Of a stretch of 45,678 bases of DNA, positions 23,101 through 35,239 are shown piece by piece. The DNA is from Ectocarpus siliculosus (Eukaryota > Sar > Phaeophyceae > Ectocarpales > Ectocarpaceae): contig FN649734.1 of assembly GCA_000310025.1 (NCBI GenBank), positions 4,378,592 to 4,424,269 on the forward strand. The letters run 5' to 3'. The translations under genes were made by a program, and so were the position numbers. The notes beneath the pieces are model-generated. The model had not been told where the DNA came from. It did no database searches and saw only the letters and a program-made list of their open reading frames with translations. Every line of letters starts with the position of its first letter. The first letter of the stretch is position 1.

Positions 23101-26100
23101 GGTGAGGTGACAAAGGCGATAATAGCACCGATCCTCGTGGTGGTGATACTTAACCGACAAACCTAAGCTGCGGCGATGAAGGGATTGGTGTTGGGGAAAA
23201 TTAGCGAGCCGAAACTAGCATTGTGCAAGGCTCCAAGACGGGTACAACGGGGGCTGGGACACAACCAGCGAACAGCGAACGCATGTCTGCATGGGCAAAA
23301 AATGACCTTAGATCGACCTGGCGAACAACAATCGCTGGCAAACCTCTCGGCTAGAGGAAAGGCGAATAGCTTTGATCACGTCGCCAAGAGGGCGTACGTG
23401 CACTCCCGCTTGCAGCAAAGCCCCGCAGGCTGCTGTCCCCTCCTCTCGTTTCCGCCTCTCTCGATCTTTCTGTCTTGAAAAAACTCCCGCTCTCCTTCGA
23501 GCGCAGGAGGCCCTGATGGCGGCGACCCGGAAAAAGCAAGATCCCGCAGCGTTAGAGTCAATCTCGGTGGCCTTCGTGACCTTCGAGCACGAGGAGAGCA
23601 AGAGGAGATGCCTGGAGGACTACCGCTACAGCCGAAGGGGCTTCTGCAGGTATGCACGCGGGGGAAGCATGCGGTGTATCCCGCAGGAACCCCCTCCTAT
23701 CCACCGGCCACAATCCCGAGCGGCCCGAAATAGAGGTGATGTCCCTCTTCCAAAACTCCTCGGGGGGATGTTTCCAAGGCTTTTTCAACCGACCGAAAAC
23801 AGCTACTGACCTATCGCTGTTTCCAATGATTCGCTCTGCTACTCACTTTCCCACTCCGCTTCCTCTGGCTCCCAGGCGGTTTCAACCAGTGAAGCTCCAG
23901 CTCTCCCGCAAGCCGGCCGACGAGGAGGAACAGCAGCAGGATGGCCAAACGCCGCCTGCCCGCCGGGGAAGAAAGAAGAAACCGCGTCCGCAGAGGTGGC
24001 GTCTCAAGGTCTTCCAGGTGAAGCGTAGTTAAACTAAACGCCGATATCGAGTGTATGGGGTATTGTACGGGCGGGTGAGGGAACGAGTGTGTGTGTGGTA
24101 AGTGGCGGCTGCGGATGGTCCCAACGGAGAAAGGAACGGGGAAGCACAGAGTCCGTTATTTGCTTCCCTTTCATTGTGGCATAGGTCTGTACACAACCCC
24201 CCCCCGGTGTTTGCCATCGGAGTTGGGTTTTCGTCGCTTGGCAATGACGTTGTAAAACAAGCCGATCGCTTCGTGAGCTCGACAACCAGGTGACCAAAAT
24301 GCGAGTAGACTATGTTGTGCGGGGTCGAGAACCCTCACTCCGTGCAAAGGGGATAATCGCACCACGTTGTGTAGAATTGGCCAAGCACCTCGTAACAGTG
24401 CCTATAACTGTCTCTGGAATTGTAAACACCAGAAAAGAATTTAATCCACTCGCGGCTGCCATCCGTGCGCAAGGAAGTAACCACAAGACGTCGGACACCC
24501 TTACCAGAATGCAGCGCTTACCAGAATGCAGCGCACCCTCCATGCGACTCGCCGAATACCTCGCGCCGTTTCGCGCTTGGTGAGAACCTGGCGTGCTCCG
24601 TGCCTGCTTTGTGGCGATGCGAGGTCAATGGTCTAACGACTATGGCATGCACGCCTTTGAGTACACCCCCTCCCCCCGAGCCCACTCCGCAGCGTTCCTT
24701 TGCTCAGACGGCAATCCCACAGAATATCGACCCGGAGAACTTCGATGACACCTGTAACAAACCCACCTGTGGGGTGATCTGAAGTGGATCAATACTTCGT
24801 AGCTGTGTCTGAGAAGCCCCACGCTTCCTCATGAATTGGAATTAAATCCAGGCCCCGGAACCCAGCGACGTGAAGTGGGAAAACCTGGACGTAACTCCGA
24901 CGTCTCGCAAGTTGAGGAGGGCCGTCACTTCGCTGGTGTGCGTCGTGCTGCTCATCCTCAGCTTCGCCATCATCTACCTCGCCCAGACGGAGCAGGTGCG
25001 GTAAGGGATCGATCCTACATCATGGCAGGATAGCCGTAAGAGAGAATATGGTTGCGGGACCGACTAGTGCGGAACGGGGAAAGCGTGGGTTCTTGTGCAG
25101 CAATTCGTTCTATCCCCGGCCAAGCCGGTGAACCGTTTTTCGTCCGAAACTTTTGCTGTTCCGAACTGTATCTTTTCCGGTGGAAGGCGTTTGTTGTTTT
25201 TTGCTGGGTAGATTAGCTCAAGGCATTGCAAGTGTTGCTTGTGAACACGGGGAATGCGACTCGTGTTTTTTGTTCTTACCGAGGTTCATGCGGCTTTTCA
25301 TTATTCACGGCTTCAAATGGTACGATTTCCATATGCCTGTGCTTCAATGCACGCAGACAAAATGCTGCTTCATACACGATACACCGGAAGAGCACAATGT
25401 CCAAGTCGATCTTGTAGCTATCGTAGCCAAAGAATTGTTGTCTATGTCATTGCGTGCGTGTCGTACAACAGGCAAAACTTCAGGAGCAAATCCCGGCGTT
25501 GGATACCTGCGAGGAGACGATTCCTGCCGTCGTTTTCGGAACGTACGACTTCCCTCTGGACGCCGCGTTGCAGGTGAGCGAATCAGATGTCGCCGTTGCT
25601 GCCGTTACTGCTGTTGCTCTTGTCTCATGTTCTTGCGTCAATCCATCGGAAGCGTCCAGCCACGTCACCGCTGATTGTGTGCGTCCGCCTCGCAGCTATC
25701 GCCTGGAGCAGCTGACTTCTCGTTGGCCGCAAGTCAGATCAGACGCACCGAGAAAAACGTCGAGACACGTGTACCTTGCGTAAAACCGCTATCCATTGAT
25801 CGATCTATGGCACTTCTTCATCGTGATCCGAACCATCCCACGCTCGTTGCAGTGAGACCGTCCTGGATTTGCCTGGAGTCAATAGAGAAACACGGCCGAG
25901 GAGACCTTGTATGCTCTCGAGTTGAGAGGCCACTTTCGGTCGGAGTCAACGACGTTGCTCCCCGGTGTCTCGTCGAAATCCACGCACAAACAGAACGGTT
26001 ACATGTAACGTATCAGTCAACGGACAGTCAGCGCGTTCGTCGCCGCATCCCGTTCATATTCGTTTCCTGACGTATCCAGTTCTAATTCGAACACAGCACC

Positions 26101-29100
26101 GCAGTTCTAATTCGAACACAGCACCGCATACACCGGGAACTACATGTAGCTGGAGACGACACAAAAGCTCCAACACAAGCAACACACCGCACCCCACACA
26201 CAACACCACCGAACGACCCGCACAAAAAAACACCATGCCCGCGTGGCAAAACCAGAGAGACGACTCCATGGACAGCTCCTGCGCGGACGGCAGCTTTTAC
26301 CTCGCCTTCGCCGCCAACGCCACCGACCCGGACTCGAGCCAACTGGATTACGACAACCTGCCCCCCATCTTCTCCGCCGACGGGACCAACGTGTCCCGCG
26401 CCTCGTTCGTGGCGGCCAACGACGCGGACCAGCTGTGCGACGACCCATGCCAGCCGGCGAGCGGCGGCAGCACCTGCCGCGCCCTGTCGTGTTACGAGGT
26501 ACGAAGTAGGAGTTACGGGGTTTGAGCTGGCGGGGGGGGGGCAAACGCGTTTATTTTTTTGGTTGAGGCGGTCTGACTGTCGTTCGCGCTAGGTAGGGTT
26601 GATTGAACCCCATATGAGACACTCATATCGTCGTTTCGAATATACCCGCAGCATTCGAGGCACGTAGTGCTCTCCCCGACATCGGTTGCTGGGTCAAGGC
26701 TAGGCGCTGGTGAGGCCTTGTGAGATGTGGCAGAAGCGGGGATTGTTTTTATGCACGAAACGGGGGTTCATGCGGCGATAGGAGCTACTTCCCCTCATTC
26801 GCTCAGACTGCCGTCCGAGGTACCACCGACTTCCTAGATTGCGTGGGTGGGGGCAGAGGTGTGACATGTACCCACCACATCTGCTGATCGACCAACTCAT
26901 ACGACCAAACGTGTTAAGTGCGCAGCCATCTCCCAACACAGTGCATCTAAGTAGCCGCACCCTGATGTTGTCGACTACGCTCTTGATCATTGTTGAATGG
27001 GCGAAAGGAAACTGTCTGGAGCACAAAGTGACTGCTGCGATCCACTTAGAGATCGGCCGTCGCTTCCAAGAGAAAAATTGGACAGCTTCGATGTCGGACT
27101 TGGCCTGTCCTGTTCGTCACCATTACCAAGAAAAGCTGAGAGGTAGACTACGACTGCGTTCCGTCCCCCAGTCCGCCCGCCACCTTATCGGCTCCTTGTT
27201 GTGAGAGTAAGAAATCGAATTGAATGGAACATAGATAGTAATTTCTGTTTTCGACGCTGTTCCCTATTCTAGGGGGCAGCTCATGGCCACGTGTCGTCTA
27301 CAGCCATCTCCGTTGGCTGCTGCTGCTGCATTGAAATTTAAGCTGGAACCTTTTGAACCTTTCCGGTGTCGCTACGCCAATGACGAGCAGGATAGCTGGG
27401 AGGTGGACTACGGCTGCGTGAGCTACCCGCAATCCACCATGATCGGCTGCTTCTGCCTGGATGCGGTCGTGACCAGCTTCCAGGAGCATGGCCTCGTGGA
27501 CGGGGCCAAGGTGGTGGCGAGGGAGCAGGGAGAGGTCTGCGCACCCTTCCTGAGGGACTACGCTAAGGCCAACGCCATCAAGATTCTTGCGGTGAGTTGA
27601 GGCTGGCGGCGGTCCTCACGGTAGACGGTGGCTGCTTCACGACTCATCTCCAGTGGGCTCGCCATCTGGCCCAAAAATATCGTTCTCCCGTGTGCTCGAA
27701 GCATATTCCCGTATCGATCCACAGACGTCCGTTCCGATGTATCTGTAGAATCAACCCTGACTATTGTGCGGTCAACATATTTCGGCTCATCGCGAGGTAC
27801 AGTGCTCCCATGTTGTGTCAAAACCAACCGATCTACGTTTCATTTACGAAACACGATCTCCGCCTTTTCTTCGATAAGGTGATGTCGGTGGTGATCGTCA
27901 ACACCCTGCTCACGAGCGTCATGGGCAAGCTGGCCAAGTTCGAGCGGCACGTGTCGCTGTCCGACTTCACCTCTACGGTTACGGCCAAGCTGGCCCTAGC
28001 CCAGTTCCTCAACACCGCGCTCATCGTCATCATCGTCAACGCCGGCTACACCGGCGGTGGCCTTGGCTTCCTGCAGGTTTGTTTTGTTTTGCAGTTGTCT
28101 CGTTCCGGTCGTGTGTGTGCCTGGACGAACCTGTTGTGACGGCATTCTCTGTCAGAAGTACCACCATGATGACGTGTTTTTAGCAGCAAGGCAGAAGAAG
28201 AGGCAAGAACACTTGACCACCCCCAAACGCCGATACTAAACGTTTCTTGTGTGCAAAACGAGCGCTACCTCGAAGCGGGTGGCGCGTTTGGCCGCCAATA
28301 ATTGCGGAGACGATGTCTGTCATCGAATCTCATTTCTCGCAGGACTTGGGCGTGCTAGCGGGTGAGTACAACGACTTCGAGAGGAGCTGGTACGCCACCG
28401 TGGGCGTGGCAGTCGCGATGACGATGCTCATCAACGTCGTCGTGCCTCACGCCACGACCTTGGTGGGGTGAGTCCAGCACGAGCAGAGGGCGACAAATAT
28501 CAAGCACGGCACTCACATCTATTTTTATCGGTCGTGCCTTTCAGCGCGCTACAAACAACTTTTATACAAACTCGATTGATTAGCATCCGCTATTGATATC
28601 CCAGCAACGTTGATCGTCTACATGTTGCGTTCGGGGTATATGCACCCGCTCCACGCTTGTTCCAAGTCACGCACGATTGACTGTAGGGGAATTTTTGTTA
28701 ACCGTTAATTGCTTGGGTGGTCTGTGCACGAATGTGCATCGAGACTTGGAAGTTGACCGATGGTGTACACCGGCATTTTCTTCGCGCTCTTTTGGCCTTG
28801 AGGTTTGCGGAATGATAAAAACACGAAAATAAATGTATGCTCCTCCCAAGCATCTGGAAAAAAAAATCAGCGGTTAGGCACAACGCAACGTGAGTACAAA
28901 ACAGCAATGGCGAAGGCCGTCGTACTCAACCACAGAGTTGTCGTGCCTCACATCGCCTTTACAACGACTCACCTGATTCCAATGTTAACCGCCCTGACAC
29001 TTGCCCGGATACTTTCATCCCACGTCCCATGTGCACCACCCCACGGACCCTGACCAGGGAAATAATCGTGAACCCGGTCAAGCGGTTGTTCAAGCGGCGA

Positions 29101-32100
29101 TCGGTAGCGACGCAGGCGCAGATGAACAGCCTGTACAAGCCTCCCAAGTTCGACATGGAGTCGCGCTACGCCTTCTTGCTTCAGGCATGTTTGTTTGCTT
29201 TTTGGCGTAAAATGAGAGGCTTTGTCGGGAAGGTCAATCATTGCATCGAAAGCTCGGGGGGGTGCACAGAACAGTTTTTGCCAGCCTGTTGGTGAAGAAA
29301 ATAACGAGTTGACGAACGGATCTTGGGGTAAAGGGCTATGGTTAGGGTTGAGGTTAGTGCGCACGAAGGTTTGCAGACAAATTATTGTCTGAACTGCCTC
29401 CATAGATTGATTCGGTCTCCTTCAATCCCGTGTGACTACACTTCCCTTTGAAAAATGTTGTTTTACCGCCACTTGATGCAAGAAATAGTCAAAAGGCGTC
29501 ATCCTGAAACATCACGCCAGGACATCCGCATTCACGACGTGCATAACTCCAGCAGAGTACGCTAGTGCGCGTCACGACTCACACTTACTTCTATATTGCG
29601 ACGGACTCAAACGCGGTGGCGTACGTCCCTCAGGTTTTGGGAGTGTCGCTTCTCTACTCTGGAGGGATTCCCATTCTTTACCTTTTCGCATCCTTCAGCT
29701 TCGCCACGAACTTCGTCGTCGATAAGGTATGGTGTCGTGCAGACGGGCCGGCGTTGCCGCGAAAACAAGTCAGTCATCAGAAAATGTTTTTTTCTGTTAT
29801 GACATGAGTGTCCAACCTCTAAGAAACCAACCTCTAAGAAAGAAGCAAGTTGTGGACGTTACACTACGCATGTCCAAGTAGGGTGTACTATCTTGATCAT
29901 GGTGCCGAATGTAGCCCACTTGCTCTCAACTGTTGTCGGCAGCCGGTTCGAGCAGCCGCCTGGTTGAGAACACAGCGGCTTTGATCCACTTTCCCCCGTG
30001 CGTTGTTCTAGCGAGGGCTCCTCAGAGAAGAATTTGGCAACGGTACTTGAAGCGCTTAATCGATTTACGTTCGACGGTATCATCCCAACCATGCCAAAAC
30101 AATTGACTCCCACCAAGCACTGTAACAGGTTTCCAACCTCGTCTACCGAGCATATAACCGAAGAGGGGAAAAACGCTGAAACTTCCTTATCTGTGCCACG
30201 TTCCTGTTGCAGCACAAGGTCTGAATCATCAAGCCAATAGGCAAGCGCACAAATTGTAGGCCGTGCGTCTCACTCTATCGCCCAAACCTACCCTGTGTTC
30301 GTTCGTTCTGCTCGCCTTCTCCCCTGCGTGCACCGGCTTCGTGCACTACCACACACAACGAAAAAAACACGCACACGCACACACTTTCTCGAAGTTTTGG
30401 ATCATCAAGCTTGCACAACAGCCTCCAATGTACACGGCGGCGCTGGCGAAGATGTTCGTAGGAGTGCTCCCGATCGCGCTGCTCGTGCACATGTCGACGG
30501 CGTGCTACATGCTCGGGAACGTCGACATTCTGAACATTGGGTTTGTCAGGCAAGTTTCTGTACTGGCGCGTGTTGCGTGAGTGGGTGAATCACGACGTCC
30601 CCCACAGAATGAGGGCAAACGAGACCATACGAAGCTCGTTATTTCCGCCACTTTTTTGTCCATGTTTCTAGTAGAAGCGCGTAGGCCGGTGTAATAAACG
30701 TACGACAAGCTAAATCTGGCAGGTGGGCGCCCGTGTCCTACCTAGGCAGCGCAGTCATGTGCGACTAGGTTCGACACGCCACTGTTATAGTATGCCGGGG
30801 GAAATGTGATCGAGCTTTGGTCCGTCGGGTGCACAGCATTGCACAAAGATGCATCCCTCTCAATGCACACTCCTCAACCGGACCAAACTAGCAAGCGCTT
30901 TCGGTGGTGTCATGTAGTGCACGGGATGCCTCATCCTCCGCCCCTCGCCCCCTCTCACCCGGCAGTCGAACGGCCTTGCCTAATAAAAACGAGAGCCGCC
31001 CTCAGCCTCCCCTCTCTATCCCGTCATCGCCAGAATGAAGAACACATCTGATAAGCGAGGAAGACGAGGGCAAAGGGATGCCCTCGATTCTAGACCCCGT
31101 TCTGCGACGTTTTCCACATCCCCCTGCCTGCTAGAACACCGCACACCCCCTCCCCCGTTCCCCTCCTCGCCACCCCGTGCTCCGTCCGCCTCGACTGAGA
31201 TGCACGGACATCACCCTGTTGGTCCATGGCCGACCCTGAACAACCCCTTGTCTCCGGCCATACTACAAAAATGACGTCCTATATTGTTACAGCGATGAAG
31301 CCCAGACCATCGCAGAGGCGCTGGACGGCCAGGGCATGTCCGGTCTGGTGGCAGACCACGTGCTGCGCAAGCACGTCTTCCCCCTCTTCGTCCTGACGGC
31401 CTTGTTCATCGCGCTGTACGTGGCCTACAAGATCGTGGGCGACCCGCTATTGCAGATTGTGAAGGCGAGTGCGCCAGGGGGGGAGGGGGCGGGGAGGATC
31501 GAATACGCTGCGCGATATTGAGGTCGTTGTGACACGCGAGAGAGGAGTTGAGTTGAAAAGCGGTGGAGACTGTGAAGTTGTGAGCAACGTACAGGATGTT
31601 TATATTGGAATATGTCTGGACTTTGGTGCATGTCTATTGCCCTCTTGATACGGACAACCAATAGGGGGGTCATGGATCCACAGACTGCTCAGCCGTTACC
31701 AGGATGGGTGAGTACCGCCTGTATCGAGATGCTTACGTTTATCCATTCAAGCAAAAAGTAAACCCATCCTTCTGCTAAGAGGCTCCATTTCAGTTGATGT
31801 CAATTTGTGTTCTAGATGCGCTTCTGAGGTACGTATAGCGGTATCAGTGGTTCAGGCTCAAGAGTCCTAATATCCAGACAGGCTTCCCGTGAAAACAGCC
31901 ACCAACACGCGCTGGGATGGGGCCGCTCGTTGGTAGCGGGATTACTTGCTAGACGTGGCCGAAGGTTGGTGTCTGTGGCGAGTTGCAATCTGCCGGCATG
32001 AAAATCTAACCTTGTCGACGACATTGTTTTTCGCCGTGATATGACGGGCGAGCGCGACTGAGATAATCGAAACGCTGACTGCCACCTTTTTTCTGCTTTG

Positions 32101-35100
32101 TCCAGAAGGCGACGAATTCAACATACGACAAACTACGGCGAACTCTCAGACATAACAAGGCCATCACCACGCGCGCCCTTGTGTGTTCCCTGGCTATTCC
32201 TACCTTCGCGAGACGGAATACTTACTCTTGCCCTCGTTTTAACGTACCCGATTAAAACACAGCTCTTGCTGAACTCCCTCTTTGGCTGGATGTGCAAGAA
32301 AACTCCAAAGAGCATCGCGGACGAACAGCAACAACAGCCAGGCAAGATTCATGCTGCCGCTTGCGTCTGGCATGCGCCGCAGTAAGGGTGTTTCTCCCAC
32401 TCGCAGCTTCTCCGCGAATAGATCAGGGGTACATGGTTGTTAGTGTATATCAGAAACACGGACTTCGGGAGTGCGTAACTTGATTGTCTACTTGTGTCTC
32501 TCTTGTTATACAAAGTTGAGGGGAGTTCGTGCGACGGCACGGCTGATGAAGTCGTACCCTTTTTCGGCGCGATTGCCCTTCACCGGTCCGAGGGTAGAGC
32601 GGCCGTTGTACTGTAGAGAGGCGTTTCGGCGGATGAAATGCTTCCTAATCTGCTAAAGCCCCGGTTTTGAACAGAAGGTCGATTCTCTCGTGTTGCCCTG
32701 TCGAGAGAATCCCATGCCAACCGGCACTCCCCCCCCCCCCTTGTTGGCTTTCGGGCAACTCTCGAGCATTATTTTCACTACCGTGCAGTCGTTCTTGATA
32801 TACGCGCTCGCGACTAAGGCCTGGCCTGTTCAACATTCGCATCTAATGTTGCCGCTAGCGGAGGCGTGAGGAGAGGGCTGCCTGACAAGTGTCTCTTGTT
32901 ATTAATTTCATCACCGGAGTAGCATCACAACGTCATCCCTTACCCCGAACTCCTTCGAATCGACTTGAGCACGCTTTTTGTGTGTGAATCGTGTCGGAGT
33001 ACGAGTGGAGAAGCCACCCATTTACATTTTCGCGAGGGGTGGACAAAAACGATTTCATACTGTTGGTTGAAAAGGCATGAGAAGCCGGCGCGGACATCCG
33101 TGTGCGCCCGTCATATGATTTATTCAATCCCATAATCCCATGCATGCTATTATATGTAGTTCGTAACGCCAAACACGATGCCGACACGCAATGTTGCAGG
33201 GTACACGGCCGAGTTCTTCCGGGTGCTGGGGGAGGGCGAGAAGATTGACGCGGACGAGCTGCAGATGGGCTGGGTGGAGAGCGAGCAAAACGGCAAAGTA
33301 ATAATAGTATTTGGTCACACAGCAGCACATGGTATCCCAAGAACAACAAAATTTTTCGCCGAAGGCCGAACAACGCAATCGGCGGAAAGGGAGAGGGTAT
33401 GCATGTATCCTACGGTAATACGGACCAACACACCTCATGAATATATTCGTATCAACGCTTCCAAGAGCACTGAAAGTGCAATTCCCTACATTTCAAGAAC
33501 ACGGTATGTTCCATGCAATTATCGTTGCAGCAATAAAACCATGAAGCACTATAAGCATATTGTACCGCGAGTAACCGCGTCGCCAGATTGCGGCACTTCA
33601 CGGCGGCACTCGCCATCCCCAACCCTCCTCACATGTGCCCCCCCAACCCCCCGCTTCCGTTTGTGATCGGGCAGAAAGTCGCCAAGTGGATTTGTCTCGA
33701 AGATGGTCCGGGTCCCAGGGGCGTCAAGTACAAATCCGGGGTGCCTCGGCAAACGTGGCAGGTCATCGCCGAGATCGGGCAATACAACTACGTCATGGAA
33801 GAGAGCGACCACGCTGGAGTAGCCACCAGGTACCAGACAGAGTGTCTTCTTGCCTTTCGCGAAACCGAGTGTTTTTTTTTGTCTTTCGCGAAACCGCACC
33901 ATGTCTTCTGTGTGCTCACGTCGTGGTAGGTGTGTCATCCCTGAACGAGTTGCGAGGCTTGCCCGTTGGGCGAGCGGTACCGTTAAACGTTTTTACCACC
34001 GCAACGAGGGGCAATGGCAGGCAATCAAGGATACAGTTTTTATCCTACACGCGAGAGAGACCGTGTGCTCTTCGGATGCTTCTCGTCCGCGACAAAACTG
34101 AAAGTTACACGCACGTCGTCATCTGGAAGTTAACGTTAGACCGTGTGCTTCACGACAGGAGGAATGGAGTGTGTGCGTTCTCTCTCCCCACCGAGGAGTG
34201 GTGCCATTGAAACTTCCCCACGATGCGGCGAAGCGTTGCCATTGAAACTTCGCTACAATGCGGCGAACAAAATATTTCATGTTTCTCTTGTTTCTCTTTG
34301 CAGATACATGGCAACGGCCGGTTTCTTGAGCCCTCGCATGAAGGAGAGAGAACAAGCGAAGCAACTGAAGATGACCAACAAGCTCGCCGTCGCCGTTGAG
34401 GAGGTGCGTTTTTTTTTGTTTTCTTGTCTGCACTTCAAATCAGCGCTCACAGCACTTGTGCCGTTTCTCCAACCCACGGTCACACACAAAGGTTCCTCTC
34501 CCTGAGGACCGTGAATGAAATTATCACTTATCTATGTCTTTCGAGTATACAGGATGAGACCAACGGTATCCCCCCCAACGTCAAGGAGACGGTTTGACGT
34601 ACCATCCGTCTACAGAACCAAACCTACATGCACTAACGCTCCCTTCCATGCCTTCCGCAGGGTACTGAAACCCCGGGAAAAGCGGCGGAGGCGTCTGAAA
34701 CAGTACCGACAGCGGGAGCGGCAGCCCCACCAAACGAGGCCCAAACCACCGCACCACCGGCGGCAGAAGCATCTCAGCAGGGTGCGCCTGCCGCTGCAAG
34801 CGCAAAAAAGCCAGAAGACAAGCCCGCTGGATCGGCCGGCCCAGATGAAGGGAAGGCGACAAGCGGCACAGAAGAAGAAGATAAGGCCGAAGAAAAGAAA
34901 GATTCTACCCCAGACGCGGCAGATGCTGTTTCCAGCGAAGGCAAGGAGAAATCGGATGACGCTGCCGCCGGAGATGCTGCTGCTGACGCCGAGGGAGACA
35001 AAGAAAAGCCGGATGAGGATGACGACAAGAAAAGCGAGGCGCGAAGCACGTCCGAGCGCAGCAAGTCTGGCGCCGATGAAGACAAAGACAAGCAAGCCTC

Positions 35101-35239
35101 CGACAACGAAGACAACAAGTCCAAGCAAGACTCAGAAAAAGACGACGGCGGATCCAAGCGCGATGCCGCTACCGATGACGATGCGTCCGTCTCTAAGCCG
35201 GTCGACGAACAAGAGAGTCGGCGATCCGACGCTGAATAG
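15924..35239 (+). CDS. OSCA/TMEM63 (CSC1-like) membrane protein, ~27 exons
   Basis: Family members are mechanically or osmotically gated cation channels; activity here is inferred. Exons read by eye: 15924-16587 (or -16617), 16970-17151, 17592-17759, 18042-18197, 18792-18905, 19533-19625, 20091-20171 (or -20219), 20664-20836, 21275-21610, 22027-22174, 22707-22823, 23507-23649, 23876-24017, 24852-24995, 25472-25573, 26256-26498, 27391-27591, 27879-28076, 28343-28467, 29058-29184, 29634-29726, 30395-30549, 31293-31464 (or -31468), 33200-33297, 33675-33829, 34304-34403, 34661-35239. Phases agree throughout except around 22823 and 31464. About 1,670 residues, much longer than the usual ~700-850. 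The hallmark APEPSDVKWENL precedes the channel core. Acidic tails flank the membrane part. The 3' end converges with the aminopeptidase gene. Confidence 0.85.
17592..18905 (+). CDS. OSCA-like gene, exons 3-5: first two transmembrane helices
   Basis: Exon 3 begins RMIWNNGMRYYFSTSIKEIG and contains a strong membrane helix (MYLYFWMVRIVAIMFCICAF). Exon 4 (18042-18197) encodes a mostly extracytosolic loop (DSLGLVALSFGNQGLNPDLV, with two Cys that could pair). Exon 5 (18792-18905) holds the second helix (EILIAIFFVFFIVILSERLK). All three exons are flanked by consensus GT-AG sites and start and end in phase 0. The loop-helix pattern matches the N-terminal TM0-TM1 unit of the OSCA/TMEM63 fold. Confidence 0.8.
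19533..24017 (+). CDS. OSCA-like gene, exons 6-13: cytosolic RRM-like domain with insert
   Basis: Exon 6 opens the domain with YTVMVRGLPADVTKEE, and exon 7 continues VRQHFSDLYSL, the ferredoxin-like start seen in CSC1/PHM7 cytosolic domains. Exon 8 carries a hydrophobic stretch (GMGVCTVLLCVLSVYAIVEG) that is unusual here. Exon 9 is a low-complexity insert rich in Ala, Gly and Pro (poly-Ala about 21436-21465). Exon 10 resumes with KSFVGGWVADVVLGNPVGDV. Exon 11 is a Lys/Ala-rich coiled-coil-like helix ending AKLAKLKAKE. Exon 12 has VAFVTFEHEESKRRC, the closing strand, and exon 13 a basic linker. The exon 7 end (20171 or 20219) and the join after 22823 are unsettled; a short extra exon around 22920-22963 is possible. 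Confidence 0.75.
24360..24668. repeat. Dispersed repeat, copy 2, in an intron of the OSCA-like gene
   Basis: This is the second copy of the element at 1-316, in the same orientation, inside the intron between 24017 and 24852. It includes a local tandem duplication, TTACCAGAATGCAGCGC (24503-24519) repeated directly at 24520-24535, absent from copy 1. It ends in GAGTACACCCCCTCCCCC. The element may extend left of 24360, but copy 1 is cut there so the border cannot be compared. Confidence 0.8.
24852..31468 (+). CDS. OSCA-like gene, exons 14-23: membrane channel core
   Basis: The first exon gives APEPSDVKWENL and a helix (LVCVVLLILSFAIIYLAQ). The next three (25472-27591) encode a long extracytosolic loop with many Cys, starting RDDSMDSSCADGSFYLAF. 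The exon 27879-28076 holds two helices around KLAKFERHVSLSDF and LALAQFLNTALIVIIVNAGY. Further helices lie in 28343-28467 (VGVAVAMTMLINVVV), across 29184/29634 (YAFLLQ then VLGVSLLYSGGIPILY), in 30395-30549 (MFVGVLPIALLVHMSTACYM) and in 31293-31464 (VFPLFVLTALFIALYVAYKI). This corresponds to the RSN1_7TM region. Several donors here appear to be GC rather than GT. Confidence 0.8.
33200..35239 (+). CDS. OSCA-like gene, exons 24-27: cytosolic C-terminus and acidic tail
   Basis: Exon 33200-33297 encodes GYTAEFFRVLGEGEKIDADE-like amphipathic sequence. Exon 33675-33829 encodes KVAKWICLEDGPG and RQTWQVIAEIGQYNYVME. Exon 34304-34403 has a Lys/Glu helix. The last exon, 34661-35239, is a 192-residue tail of Ala, Pro, Glu, Asp, Lys and Ser ending ESRRSDAE at TAG 35237-35239. 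The acidic tail resembles the N-terminal tail in composition. Splice sites are canonical and phases match (0, 2, 0). How 31464 connects to 33200 is not settled: a GT donor at 31469 gives the right phase, but a small missed exon in the 1.7 kb between is possible. Confidence 0.75.

Noticed and set aside
22904-23110. Plus frame ending KESSREHMVKLTVSQ before a GTGAGG donor
   Set aside because: Its phase does not fit the neighbouring exons and family conservation links exon 11 directly to EALMAATRKK. I left open only a shorter in-phase exon here.
24669-24780. Possible exon reading PTPQRSFAQTAIPQNIDPENFD
   Set aside because: It follows a repeat copy, and skipping it joins VFQ directly to APEPSDVKWENL in phase 0, which is the conserved family arrangement.
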